A DNA stretch of 64,000 bases from JAHDHW01 sp963793295 (GCA_963793295.1 CAWBZX010000013.1:248001-312000), one strand, 5' to 3'. Shown: positions 8,565-16,898, numbered from the stretch's first letter. The notes: a model not told the origin generated them from the sequence alone. Translations and numbers: made by a program.

Positions 8565-10943
8565 TTATTGATCAATCACGGTTACCCGCAGCGCTTTCAG
8601 GCCTTCAGCGCCCTGAAGTTTTTCAAGTTCCAACTCTTCAATTTCATTGGTGATAAAACCCTTGTTTTGAAGATGGATGAGGTATTCCAGGTATTCGCGT
8701 TTATCAATTTCATTGAGCCAAACGATGGCAATTTTTCCACTTTGCGTCAACCGTTCACCCGTACCCTTTATCACTGCTTTGTCGATGCGCTTTTTCAAAA
8801 TTTCATAACGTACATTGTAAGCGCCATCCACTTCAAATTGTTTTTCGTCCATCTGAAATCGAATGCTCAAATGGTTATTGAAAACAAAAACAAGCTGAGC
8901 CGTCGTCAACGGAACTGGCAACTCTTGTGAAACACGCTTCACCAAACGGGTCACTTTGCACATCTTGATCAATTGCCAAAGGCGGAAATCTTTTAAATAA
9001 TATTCGCTAAAACCACCGTTTTTCAACAAGGATTCGCCGATATAAATATTGTATTCGATACCGTCGGTCGTATATTTTTCAAAAAAGTGTGGAAGAATTT
9101 TTTGCTTTTTAGCGTCTTCTTTTTCAATGAACCCGGATAGCTCCTGATTTAATTGACTGACGCTATCTTCGTATGCTTTTCGCTTATGGTAAACAATGTC
9201 AAGTTTTGGATCAAGGTATTTAAAATATTCCTTTAATAATGAATGTGGTGCTTCTTCGTGATTTGCCTGCAACTCTTTGAGCAAGGGATGGATTTCCCGG
9301 GTTAACAAATCCACAATCTGCGATTCATCACTTGAAACATAGTAGCCTCTTTTCAACCTTTCCAGGTTTTCATCCACTTTTGATAAATATACATCGAGCA
9401 GGTCAAACGCTAATTTTTCGCTGCAAGTTTTTATGACTTTTTTTACCCGCTCCAGATTATCGATCAGGTCCGATTCGATGGACTTGTTGCGAAGCGTCGA
9501 AGAACCAACGATATCTGCCTGCGCATACAATGGGTAAATATTTTTAAAAACAACTGGTTCAAGCACTATATTTTCTTCATTGAGCATTTTGCTCCACAAA
9601 TATTTTTTACTAACCTCAATAAATTTCCATTCTACACTCGGATGAATGGAGGTATACTGTTGTTGAATAAACAAATTAATACTGTTATCCAATTCTTCCA
9701 TCCAACGGTTGGTTCCCAGTTCAAAAAGAGAGATCACATCTTTCAACTTAACCAAAGTAATCTTTGAAAACTGATAGGGTTTTTTAGATGCCAGCTCGAA
9801 AGCGCCTAAAATCTTTCCATCATAGTCAAACATTGGAGCAAGCAGCAAACTTCTATAGCCTTTTTTGATTAAAATGTTATCAATTTGAGATGGCTCATGT
9901 AGTTTTTTAAGATCACCAACAAGTACAGGTTCTTTGCCTTCAAATACTTTTCCATATACTCCTTCATTAATCGATTCGCGAGGCAAAGTAGCCAAAAAAG
10001 GAATATCGCCAATAATGGTCCAGGAAGCACCTGACTGCAACATGTGATCAATTGATTGCGTGCTGCCAAAAGTGATCTCCGGCATCCCAAGAAAAGAACG
10101 AAAAGCTCTTGTCATTTCCTGTAAAATCTCATCTGGCGCTGAAGAGTTAGGTTCTTCTAATAATTTCACTTTCAATTGAGACATGATCTCCACGTCCGTC
10201 ACCTCGGTCAGGTAGCCAATAACCATCCCTTCGAATATAAAATTTTCAGGCGGAAAACATTCCAGCCACAGCTCGGCATTGTCCCATTCATTCAGCAGCT
10301 GGAAGATCTGTTTTTCGTTTAATTTCTTTAACGGTTTTAAAGGAATGGATTTAATGAAGTCCGTGATGATGTTTATTTTAAAATGCTTTTCAAGCTGCGT
10401 TTCTTTGTGCCGTAAGCTCATAACTTCCGTATGCTCCAATCCTCTTTGACCATTGTAATGCTTTTCTAGAATACAAGTACCAGCCTGCAAAACCGTTTGG
10501 ACTGCTTTCGGATGCAGTATCGATGCCTTTAGTTTTATCTCCCACTTTCCCGAATCAAACATACTTCGCATTGCAGGTGTCATAAACGTAAACTCCTTGG
10601 TAAAAGGCGTTCCGATAAAACCCGTTTGCCCTTCAAAAAAAAGTGCAGGAAAGAGTGCTCTGATCAATGTTTCCACCCTTTCAGATTGGTCCTGCGCTCC
10701 TTTCAGTTCAGAAAGACTCGAAAGCTCTTTCTCAAATTCTTCAAATAGCTTTGCCACATTTGGAGAACCCTTGCTTTGCCCTTTTTGGGTTTCATTAAAC
10801 TTTTCAAAAACAGGTTTAAAACTAAGCCTAGACTGGTAATAGTTGTTTTTTATATTGGAAATGCGCTCGTGAAATTCTTCGAGCGGAATATACATTTCCT
10901 GGCCGGTCTGCAATTTTGGGTTCGATGCTGCTATTTTGTTCAT
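8565..10943 (-). CDS. Large GAF-domain protein of unknown function
   Basis: The 792-residue protein has no signal peptide or membrane segment. A GAF-like domain spans roughly residues 270-420 (AFRSFLGMPEITFG through LLLAPMFDYDGKILGAFELAS), preceded by about 260 residues without a recognised domain and followed by a long helical, charged C-terminal half. No histidine kinase, GGDEF, phosphatase or DNA-binding motif is visible, so it lacks an obvious output domain. Bacteroidota carry similar large cytoplasmic GAF proteins annotated only as GAF domain-containing. A TAACTTTG element at 10978-10971 on the minus strand fits a -7 box 28 bases before the start. EVE follows 33 bases downstream. Confidence 0.8.
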   Translation of the reverse strand: MNKIAASNPKLQTGQEMYIPLEEFHERISNIKNNYYQSRLSFKPVFEKFNETQKGQSKGSPNVAKLFEEFEKELSSLSELKGAQDQSERVETLIRALFPALFFEGQTGFIGTPFTKEFTFMTPAMRSMFDSGKWEIKLKASILHPKAVQTVLQAGTCILEKHYNGQRGLEHTEVMSLRHKETQLEKHFKINIITDFIKSIPLKPLKKLNEKQIFQLLNEWDNAELWLECFPPENFIFEGMVIGYLTEVTDVEIMSQLKVKLLEEPNSSAPDEILQEMTRAFRSFLGMPEITFGSTQSIDHMLQSGASWTIIGDIPFLATLPRESINEGVYGKVFEGKEPVLVGDLKKLHEPSQIDNILIKKGYRSLLLAPMFDYDGKILGAFELASKKPYQFSKITLVKLKDVISLFELGTNRWMEELDNSINLFIQQQYTSIHPSVEWKFIEVSKKYLWSKMLNEENIVLEPVVFKNIYPLYAQADIVGSSTLRNKSIESDLIDNLERVKKVIKTCSEKLAFDLLDVYLSKVDENLERLKRGYYVSSDESQIVDLLTREIHPLLKELQANHEEAPHSLLKEYFKYLDPKLDIVYHKRKAYEDSVSQLNQELSGFIEKEDAKKQKILPHFFEKYTTDGIEYNIYIGESLLKNGGFSEYYLKDFRLWQLIKMCKVTRLVKRVSQELPVPLTTAQLVFVFNNHLSIRFQMDEKQFEVDGAYNVRYEILKKRIDKAVIKGTGERLTQSGKIAIVWLNEIDKREYLEYLIHLQNKGFITNEIEELELEKLQGAEGLKALRVTVIDQ

Positions 10944-11470
10944 ATTTATTGATATGGTGTGGTATTAAAACAAAGTTAAGGATTCCTATGTTTCGAAACG
11001 GCGAAAAAAGTCATATGATTAATATCTTGATCAAACAATCTCCCTTTACCGCATTTCAGGCACTTTAAAAATAATTAACTTAAAAATACCCCGAAACGAA
11101 AGAATTTACCAAATTCTTTTTGCAGGTGTATTGTTAATTCAACTTCAAAAAGTAAAAGCTTTAAATCAAACACTTGTGAAATGATTTCAAGGGGCCTTAG
11201 TGCCTCTCTTTTTTTGTGCTTTCAAAAAGCATATGCAGATTTATATCCTAAAAGCATTTCATTTTATTTAAAAAATTATAAAGTATCTGACAAATCATTT
11301 TCAACCTCGAGTTTAAAGGAATCCTTGCTTAATTATTATAAAGTATTAAAACGAGTGAAGCAATCTCAATAGCCTTCCATTCAGGCTTAAATTCCCTTTT
11401 GGCCTTTTATTTGATCCATTGGTACTATCTCTTTTCCCCTTCTTTTTTAAAATAGTAAAATCCCTTATTA
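10944..11470. other. 527-bp intergenic region with an orphan terminator
   Basis: Between the divergent GAF and OmpA-family genes no convincing coding frame is visible. A minus-strand -7-like box at 10971-10978 belongs to the GAF gene. On the plus strand a hairpin followed by a T-run lies at 11190-11215 without any upstream plus-strand gene. A second AT-rich hairpin with a three-base loop lies at 11099-11119. Confidence 0.5.
11190..11215 (+). terminator. Orphan Rho-independent terminator-like hairpin
   Basis: Stem 11190-11195 pairs with 11202-11207 (one G-U pair) and is followed by a seven-base T-run. No plus-strand gene ends here, so it would mark the end of a short leader or small RNA upstream of the OmpA-family gene, if functional. 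Confidence 0.4.
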
Positions 11471-12616
11471 ATGCAGCATATTTACCTAAGCTTAGTTCTT
11501 GTATTTTCCGTAACTTTTTCTCTAGCTCAACCGCCGGAGGAATGGTATCCTGGTCCCAACCTCGTTCCTAATCCTGGTTTTGAAGAACTGCGCAGGCAGC
11601 TCCCGGAATATGACATCGATGGATCTATTGCTTTTAGAAACAGTATCGACAAATGGATGAGTCCTACCAATGCAACTCCTGATCTCAATTTTTTTATTAA
11701 CGGCACCTATGGCCTTACAGATACTCCAAGGACGGGTAAAGCCATGGTTGGGATTTTGACCCACAATCCGGAGTCAAAAAGATCAGATGCCTACCGGGAG
11801 TACATTCAAATAAAATTGGAAAAACCATTAGTAGAAGGAGAAGAATATTACGTGGAGTTTTGGGCGAGACACTCAACCAGCTCAAAAATGACTTCCAACA
11901 ATCTGGGCGTAGAACTTAGCCCGGCACCGACGCTAAATAAAGATTGGAGACCACTTACTGAAATGTCTCCAATAGTTAACGCCGAAGAAATTATCAATCC
12001 TGAGGAACCGGAATGGGTGAAAATATCCGGAAAATTCACTGCGGCCAACCGTGAGCGATTTTTACTCATTGGTAATTTTTTCGATAATGATAACACCACT
12101 TTTGGCGTCGCGCCAAATCCAGAGGAAAATAAATTTAATAATTCCTATTATCTTATCGATGATGTAGGATTGTGGCAACTCAATGTCCTCCCTGAACCAG
12201 AAAGCCTGGCAGAAAAAACCGTTGAAGTAGGTCAGGTAATACGCCTTGACCGCATTTATTTTGAGTTTGACAAATGGAATTTACTGCCCGCTTCCTATGA
12301 AGAACTGGATGAATTGTTTACACTACTTCACAAATATCCATCTATGAAAATTGCTATTCATGGACACACCGATAGCCGTGGATCCGACTCATATAACTTC
12401 ACCTTGTCTGATAACCGTTCGCAGTCCGTTTATAATTATCTGGTCCAGCAAGGAATCGAGTTGGATCGCATCCAATACGAAGGTTTTGGTGAGCGTAAAC
12501 CTATCGCAACCAATGATACCGACGAAGGTCGTCAAATGAATCGGCGGGTAGAATTTGTGGTTTTGGAACTTGGCGATGAAAATGTTTCGATAGAGAATGT
12601 AACCGACGAAAATTAA
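11471..12616 (+). CDS. OmpA-family outer-membrane protein with N-terminal secreted domain
   Basis: The 381-residue protein has a signal peptide (about residues 1-19, ending FSLAQ). Residues 25-235 form a carbohydrate-binding-module-like beta-sandwich that opens with NLVPNPGFEE, a typical start of such domains. The C-terminal 120 residues are an OmpA peptidoglycan-binding domain: IYFEFDKWNLLPAS, HGHTDSRGSD and the closing MNRRVEFVV are all present. There is no transmembrane barrel between them, so it probably sits in the periplasm or is membrane-attached through a partner. Such two-domain proteins are common in Saprospiria. It has its own terminator at 12661-12706. Confidence 0.88.
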   Translation: MQHIYLSLVLVFSVTFSLAQPPEEWYPGPNLVPNPGFEELRRQLPEYDIDGSIAFRNSIDKWMSPTNATPDLNFFINGTYGLTDTPRTGKAMVGILTHNPESKRSDAYREYIQIKLEKPLVEGEEYYVEFWARHSTSSKMTSNNLGVELSPAPTLNKDWRPLTEMSPIVNAEEIINPEEPEWVKISGKFTAANRERFLLIGNFFDNDNTTFGVAPNPEENKFNNSYYLIDDVGLWQLNVLPEPESLAEKTVEVGQVIRLDRIYFEFDKWNLLPASYEELDELFTLLHKYPSMKIAIHGHTDSRGSDSYNFTLSDNRSQSVYNYLVQQGIELDRIQYEGFGERKPIATNDTDEGRQMNRRVEFVVLELGDENVSIENVTDEN

Positions 12617-12660
12617 AAAAGGAACTAGCTTTTCGTCAAACAAAGACAAGATTTGAAAGT

Positions 12661-12706
12661 ACAGACCATTAGATTCACTTAAAAATTAATGGTCTGTGCT
12701 TTTTTC
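12661..12706 (+). terminator. Terminator of the OmpA-family gene
   Basis: A perfect 10-bp stem (12661-12670 with 12688-12697) is followed by GC and a run of T. It lies 44 bases after the stop and abuts the start of the 140-bp repeat. Confidence 0.8.
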
Positions 12707-12835
12707 CCATCAATTATTGCAGCTTCTGCACAATTCGCCTGAAGGATTATTAATCCGGGCTTGAGCATCTAGCCAAAAAATAGATTTTCATAATCGTTTT
12801 ATTAGCATATCCAGTTTAAGCACACCGTTTTAAAC
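12697..12835 (+). repeat. Dispersed 140-bp direct repeat, copy 1
   Basis: This segment is highly similar to 14924-15063 in the same orientation. The core contains the identical 18-mer TTGAGCATCTAGCCAAAA continuing into a shared A-run, and also GAAGGATTATTAAT and CAGTTTAAGCACA. Differences are scattered substitutions, and total length differs by one base. It carries no coding frame. Confidence 0.85.
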
Positions 12836-12922
12836 AATTGCGTTACCTAATCGTTATCAATATATACTTTTCAAAATACCTTTTTGGACTGTTAACTGAT
12901 AGTTCAAAAATAAATACCGGTT

Positions 12923-12956
12923 GGCTAAAAATCCTACATAGAAACGGTTTTTAGCC
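12923..12956 (+). promoter_or_regulatory. Inverted repeat upstream of lemA
   Basis: GGCTAAAAA (12923-12931) and TTTTTAGCC (12948-12956) form a perfect 9-bp inverted repeat with a 16-base spacer. It has no following T-run, so an operator or leader hairpin is more likely than a terminator. It lies about 107 bases before lemA. Confidence 0.4.
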
Positions 12957-13062
12957 TTGGATGAAGAATCTATTTTATTCTTTCAATACTACCAATTATA
13001 TAGGTAGCTTCGCATCCTGAAATTCAGATTATATCTAATACTTTTTTAAAATCCATAAAACA

Positions 13063-13659
13063 ATGAACGTGAATAAAAATTGGATACTTATAGGGGGCGC
13101 CATTCTTACTGCATTCTTGATCTATAGTTTCTTTTCAGGAAGCTATAATAAAATGGTCAACTACGATGAGACGGTCATCACAGCATGGGCAAATGTTGAA
13201 AATGTTTATCAAAGAAGGGCGGATTTGATCCCCAATCTGGTGAATACTGTGAAAGGTTATGCATCCCATGAAAAGGAAACTTTGACCGGAGTTGTAGAGG
13301 CGAGGTCCAAGGCTACTGGTGTCAGCATTGATCCGAGTAATCTTACTGCGGAAACAATGCAGCAATTTCAGCAGGCACAAACGGGATTGAGTTCTGCATT
13401 ATCAAAACTAATGGTTGTCGTAGAACGTTATCCTGACCTGAAAGCCAATCAGAACTTTTTAGAGTTGCAGTCGCAATTGGAAGGCACAGAAAACAGAATT
13501 GCTGTTGAACGTAGAAAATTTAATGAATCCGTAAAAGGATATAACATGTACATCCGTTCTTTTCCCAGAAACATGGTAGCAGGAGTATACGGTTTTGAAA
13601 GGAAAGTTCAATTTACAGCTGATGAAGGTGCAGCTAAAGCACCAGAAGTTAATTTTTAA
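13063..13659 (+). CDS. LemA family protein
   Basis: The 198-residue protein has one N-terminal membrane segment (about 8-26) followed by the helical LemA domain. The family hallmark NKMVNYDETVITAWANVENVYQRRADLIPNLVNTVKGYA is spread over residues about 29-68. The typical second half contains EGTENRIAVERRKFNESVKGYN and ends at FPRNMVAGVYGF. LemA proteins are inner-membrane proteins often found with TPM-domain genes, as here: the next gene starts four bases after the stop. The biochemical role is not established, although a link to membrane-protein quality control or envelope stress has been suggested for the LemA-TPM pairing. Confidence 0.95.
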   Translation: MNVNKNWILIGGAILTAFLIYSFFSGSYNKMVNYDETVITAWANVENVYQRRADLIPNLVNTVKGYASHEKETLTGVVEARSKATGVSIDPSNLTAETMQQFQQAQTGLSSALSKLMVVVERYPDLKANQNFLELQSQLEGTENRIAVERRKFNESVKGYNMYIRSFPRNMVAGVYGFERKVQFTADEGAAKAPEVNF

Positions 13660-13663
13660 TTTT

Positions 13664-14104
13664 ATGGCTAGCAAGTTTTTCACTTCAGATCAGAAACAGC
13701 AAATTATAGGTGCTATTAAAGATGCTGAATTAGATACTTCGGGAGAGATTCGTGTACATATCGAGAATCACTGCAAAAAAGAAGTATTGGATCAGGCAGC
13801 AGCAGTTTTTGCTGCTTTAGAAATGCACAAAACCAAATTAAGAAATGGTGTATTGTTCTATCTGGCTATTAAAGACCACAAGTTTGCTATACTTGGAGAT
13901 GGAGGTATAAATGCTGTAATTCCTGATGGCTTCTGGAATAATATTAAAGAGATGATGATGCAGAAATTTAAAGAAGGCGAATTTACAGCGGGATTGTCTT
14001 CAGGTATAAAAATGGCTGGAGAGCAATTAAAAGCTCATTTTCCATACCAGTCTGATGATATAAATGAATTGGAAGATGAAATTTCTTTTGGTGAAATTAA
14101 ATAA
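13664..14104 (+). CDS. TPM-domain protein, soluble form
   Basis: The 146-residue protein starts MASKFFTSDQKQQIIGA at 13664, four bases after lemA. An in-frame ATG at 13595 lies inside lemA and is rejected. It is one TPM (TLP18.3/Psb32/MOLO-1) domain: AELDTSGEIRVHIENHC, GVLFYLAIKDHKFAILGDGG and FKEGEFTAGLSSGIKMAG match the family. No signal peptide or membrane segment is present, so it is predicted to be cytoplasmic, unlike the next TPM gene. Eukaryotic and plant homologues act in photosystem repair or receptor assembly; the bacterial substrate is unknown. Confidence 0.92.
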   Translation: MASKFFTSDQKQQIIGAIKDAELDTSGEIRVHIENHCKKEVLDQAAAVFAALEMHKTKLRNGVLFYLAIKDHKFAILGDGGINAVIPDGFWNNIKEMMMQKFKEGEFTAGLSSGIKMAGEQLKAHFPYQSDDINELEDEISFGEIK

Positions 14105-14108
14105 GAAT

Positions 14109-14894
14109 ATGAGGTTACTATTTTGCATATTATTAGTGTTTATTTCCAGCTTTTCCTTCGGACAAGACCTACCGGAGCGACCTAATCCTCCAAAACTAGT
14201 TAATGATTTTGCCAATATTTTAAGTGATAGAGAAAATGGAACCCTTGAAAGAAAGTTGATTGCCTACAATGATAGTACTTCTACACAAATTGCTGTTGTC
14301 ACTATCAATTCTTTAAATGGGAATGACATTGCTAATTATAGCTTTCTCCTCGCAGAAAAGTGGGGAATAGGAACTAAAGGAAAGGATAATGGAGTACTTA
14401 TTTTAGTGGCCATGCAGGATAGAAAAATGTTTATTGCCACCGGTTATGGAATGGAGGGTGTTCTTCCTGATGCCTTAGCGAAAAGAATAGTTGAGAACTT
14501 TCTGAAGCCGAATTTCCGAAATAATAATTATTACAAAGGCATAGATGATGCTACAACGGTCATCATAGGTTTAGCCAGTGGCTTATATACAGCAGATCAA
14601 ATAACAGGAGCAGGAAATAACACAACCGGACGCTCTCGTTTGATATTTCCTTTGTTCTTTTTCTTATTCTTTATTGTTATGTCCTATTCACGATTCAGAA
14701 ATGTAAGAGGTTCTCACATGGCAGGGAGCAGCATGAATTTTATAACCTTTCTGTTAATGTCTTCTATGGGCAGCAGAAGAGGGAGAGGCTACGACAACTT
14801 CTCATCTGGTAGCGGACCATTTGGAGGTGGTGGTGGCTTTGGAGGATTCGGCGGCGGTGGCTTTGGAGGCGGCGGAGCAGGAGGTAGCTGGTAG
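14109..14894 (+). CDS. TPM-domain membrane protein with glycine-rich tail (YgcG-like)
   Basis: This 261-residue protein begins with a signal peptide (MRLLFCILLVFISSFSFGQ), which sets the start at 14109, four bases after the previous stop. The TPM domain occupies about 25-160, with PPKLVNDFANILSD at its beginning and FIATGYGMEGVLPDA further on. One membrane helix follows (around 180-197, IFPLFFFLFFIVM). The last 25 residues are almost only Gly and Phe, ending GAGGSW, a tail typical of YgcG-type proteins. The periplasmic TPM domain complements the cytoplasmic TPM protein of the same operon, so the three genes place related domains on both sides of the membrane. Confidence 0.93.
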   Translation: MRLLFCILLVFISSFSFGQDLPERPNPPKLVNDFANILSDRENGTLERKLIAYNDSTSTQIAVVTINSLNGNDIANYSFLLAEKWGIGTKGKDNGVLILVAMQDRKMFIATGYGMEGVLPDALAKRIVENFLKPNFRNNNYYKGIDDATTVIIGLASGLYTADQITGAGNNTTGRSRLIFPLFFFLFFIVMSYSRFRNVRGSHMAGSSMNFITFLLMSSMGSRRGRGYDNFSSGSGPFGGGGGFGGFGGGGFGGGGAGGSW

Positions 14895-14898
14895 GGGT

Positions 14899-14930
14899 AT
14901 ATCATAAATGATATCTATTGCCCTGCTTTT
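14899..14930 (+). terminator. Possible terminator of the LemA-TPM operon
   Basis: A 7-bp perfect stem (14899-14905 with 14908-14914) and a nearby GC-rich pair precede a T-run at 14927-14931. The T-run is already part of repeat copy 2. Confidence 0.4.
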
Positions 14931-15063
14931 TCCCATATCGTTGATACTTATAGTTTTGATACAATTTGCTCGAAGGATTATTAATTCAGGCTTGAGCATC
15001 TAGCCAAAAAATAGATTTCCACGATAGTTAATAGCGTATTCAGTTTAAGCACAATGCTTAAAC
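14924..15063 (+). repeat. Dispersed 140-bp direct repeat, copy 2
   Basis: This is the second copy of the repeat at 12697-12835. Both begin with TGCTTTTT and CCCAT immediately after a terminator-like hairpin and end with TAAAC. It overlaps the last two codons of the minus-strand glycosyltransferase gene, so that gene's stop codon lies inside the repeat. Confidence 0.85.
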
Positions 15064-15783
15064 TGACAGATGTTTTTTACTTCCTGTTGATGAGGTGTAT
15101 TGTCCTTGTGAATAATAATAGTTATAAATCTTTTCGAGATTGCCACCTAAAGCATACCACAGACGACATTTAATAATTCTAAAAGTATGACAAAGCAAAC
15201 CATGTTTTAAAAAGGTGTCTGAGCTTGTTATTACTTTTTCTTTAAGCATAACAACCTTTCCCTTTCTTTTCATAAAATTGGATAGTTTCACATCTTCCAT
15301 TATGGGTACATTCATAAGTACTGCATGATCTTTCAAAACTTCAGAGCGGATAAATATTGCACGATCTCCCCATAATTCCTGAGTTAACTTGAAAAATACA
15401 TCTGAAATAAAAATGAGCAACTTTAAATATTTGTGATTGGTATCAAATGCTAATGAAAATGCTCCACCAACTATATTTCTATTAGTTAAAGCATTTAATA
15501 TGAGTTTATTCCAGTTCTCAGGTAAGATAGTATCAGCATGTAGAAAAACTATAATTTCCCCTTTAGCCAATCGCAATCCCTGAGAGCAAGCAAATCCTCT
15601 TCCTATATTCTCAGAAATTATGATTTTTTCAAAGGGGTATTTTTTGAATATTTTTCCTTCCAGATCTTTACTGACAACAACAATCACTTCAATTGGTGCG
15701 GATACTCCTGATAAACTTTGGCGTATCCTGTTTAAGTAGGGTTTAGGGTTGGCAACAGGTATGATTACTGATATCAAAGGCAA
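15058..15783 (-). CDS. Family 2 glycosyltransferase (TIGR04283-like)
   Basis: The 241-residue protein is a GT-A fold transferase. It opens with PLISVIIPVANPKPYL, has the metal-site motif FLHADT with Asp84, then GGAFSLAF, FKLTQELWGDRAIFI and PIMEDVKLSNFMKRKG. These match the small single-domain GT2 proteins that resemble the transferases in selenium/radical-SAM gene sets. The usual partner genes are absent. The stop codon falls in the 140-bp repeat and an IS982 end lies 12 bases upstream of the start, so its native promoter may have been displaced. Donor and acceptor are unknown. Confidence 0.88.
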   Translation of the reverse strand: MPLISVIIPVANPKPYLNRIRQSLSGVSAPIEVIVVVSKDLEGKIFKKYPFEKIIISENIGRGFACSQGLRLAKGEIIVFLHADTILPENWNKLILNALTNRNIVGGAFSLAFDTNHKYLKLLIFISDVFFKLTQELWGDRAIFIRSEVLKDHAVLMNVPIMEDVKLSNFMKRKGKVVMLKEKVITSSDTFLKHGLLCHTFRIIKCRLWYALGGNLEKIYNYYYSQGQYTSSTGSKKHLSV

Positions 15784-15794
15784 AATAAGAAAGG

Positions 15795-16741
15795 TTATTA
15801 ATTAATCTAAGTTGCGAACAAAGAATTAAAACTAAATAAAAAAGAAGTCTTACCAGCTTGTTAAGTTTAAGGTAGCGAAACCAAAACTTATCACTATGGA
15901 AGACTTCACCATAGCAATTTACTGTTTTCTTGACGATTACTTAAAAATTAGTCATCCAAAAGAGGATGTTAAACGTAAAATGTCAAATGCCGAAGTACTA
16001 ACCACAGCTATTATTGCAGCGAGGTATTTTTCAGCAAACTTTGTCAAAGCCCGGTGTTACATGAAACAAGTTCATGGATGTAAGATGACTGATAAATCTA
16101 ACTTTAACCGTCATCTCCATCGATTATCAGATGAACTAACTAACATCTTTTTTAGCCTTGGACAAAGCATCAAAAAACTCAATACTGAAGCACAATACAT
16201 TATAGATTCTTTTCCAGTAGCTGTGTGTAAAAATATTCGGATCAAACGTTGTAAACTATTGAAAAACAAAGCCTACAGAGGATATAATCACTCAAAAAGG
16301 GAATATTTCTACGGTTTTAAAATTCAAATTATTACAACTGCCGATGGCATTCCAACGGAGTTTCTCATTACAGCAGGTTCTTTCCATGATACTACAGCTT
16401 TTGAAGCGATGAATATAGATTTACCTGCTGGAAGTAACCTTTATGCTGATAGTGCTTACACCAATTACGAATTGGAAGACTATTACAAAGAACTTGAACA
16501 GATTTACTTACTCGCTGAGAGAAAAAGTAATTCTAAAAGACCGGATAGTCCGGCTTTGAAATTTATTAAAAAAATGATGCGCAAAAGAATAGAAACATCT
16601 TTCTCTGAAATCCTCAATTACTTTCCAAGGAAAGTTCATGCGGTTACGCCGCAGGGATTTATTTTGAAACTTGTCTTATTCATCTGTGCTTATACTTTTA
16701 ATCGGGTAATTTAATTATCCGCAACTTGAATTAATTAATAA
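15795..16741 (+). mobile_element. IS982-family insertion sequence
   Basis: About 947 bp bounded by imperfect inverted repeats of roughly 24 bp. The left end at 15795 reads TTATTAATTAATCTAAGTTG and the right end, read inward from 16741, reads TTATTAATTAATTCAAGTTG. The element holds one intact transposase gene. AAGG flanks both sides (15791-15794 and 16740-16743) and could be a short target duplication, but the AT-rich palindromic ends make the exact boundary uncertain by two or three bases. It separates the GT2 gene from tRNA-Asn. Confidence 0.85.
15896..16714 (+). CDS. IS982-family transposase
   Basis: The 272-residue protein is a full-length DDE transposase. The catalytic residues appear as Asp104 (IIDSFPVAVCKN), Asp185 (LYADSAYTN) and Glu233 (RIETSFSEI). 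YFYGFKIQIITTADGIPTEF and TAGSFHDTTAFE are the usual IS982 family core. The N terminus (residues 1-90) holds the helical DNA-binding part. The frame is uninterrupted, so the element may still be mobile. It occupies nearly all of the insertion sequence. Confidence 0.95.
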   Translation: MEDFTIAIYCFLDDYLKISHPKEDVKRKMSNAEVLTTAIIAARYFSANFVKARCYMKQVHGCKMTDKSNFNRHLHRLSDELTNIFFSLGQSIKKLNTEAQYIIDSFPVAVCKNIRIKRCKLLKNKAYRGYNHSKREYFYGFKIQIITTADGIPTEFLITAGSFHDTTAFEAMNIDLPAGSNLYADSAYTNYELEDYYKELEQIYLLAERKSNSKRPDSPALKFIKKMMRKRIETSFSEILNYFPRKVHAVTPQGFILKLVLFICAYTFNRVI

Positions 16742-16771
16742 GGAATGTTAGGTAAGTTTTATGTTATAAAA

Positions 16772-16807
16772 ACAAAAAGTCCTTGCAAATTATTCATTTA
16801 CAAGGAC
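16772..16807 (-). terminator. Terminator of tRNA-Asn
   Basis: On the minus strand GTCCTTG (16807-16801) pairs with CAAGGAC (16785-16779), followed by a five-T run. It ends 18 bases from the tRNA 3' end. Confidence 0.75.
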
Positions 16808-16824
16808 CGACGAGATTTGTTTTG

Positions 16825-16898
16825 CGCCTCCTCAAGGACTTGAACCTTGGACCTACGGATTAACAGTCCGCCGCTCTAACCAGCTGAGCTAAGGAGGC
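16825..16898 (-). tRNA. tRNA-Asn (GTT anticodon)
   Basis: A 74-base cloverleaf is readable on the minus strand. The acceptor stem pairs GCCTCCT with AGGAGGC, the D arm is AGCTCAGCTGGTTAGAGC, the anticodon loop is CTGTTAA (anticodon GTT), and the T arm contains GGTTCAAGTCC. The discriminator base is G and CCA is not encoded. The anticodon assigns Asn. Confidence 0.97.

Noticed and set aside
8421..8930. 169-codon plus-strand frame across the EVE and GAF genes
   Set aside because: Antisense to two well-supported genes; Phe-rich shadow composition.
11181..11372. 63-codon plus-strand frame in the GAF/OmpA intergenic region
   Set aside because: A terminator-like hairpin lies within its first codons, composition is low-complexity (Lys, Ser, Tyr, Leu), and there is no recognisable family or ribosome-binding context.
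13595..13663. Longer start of the first TPM gene inside lemA
   Set aside because: It would overlap the conserved LemA C terminus; the ATG four bases after lemA matches the domain start.
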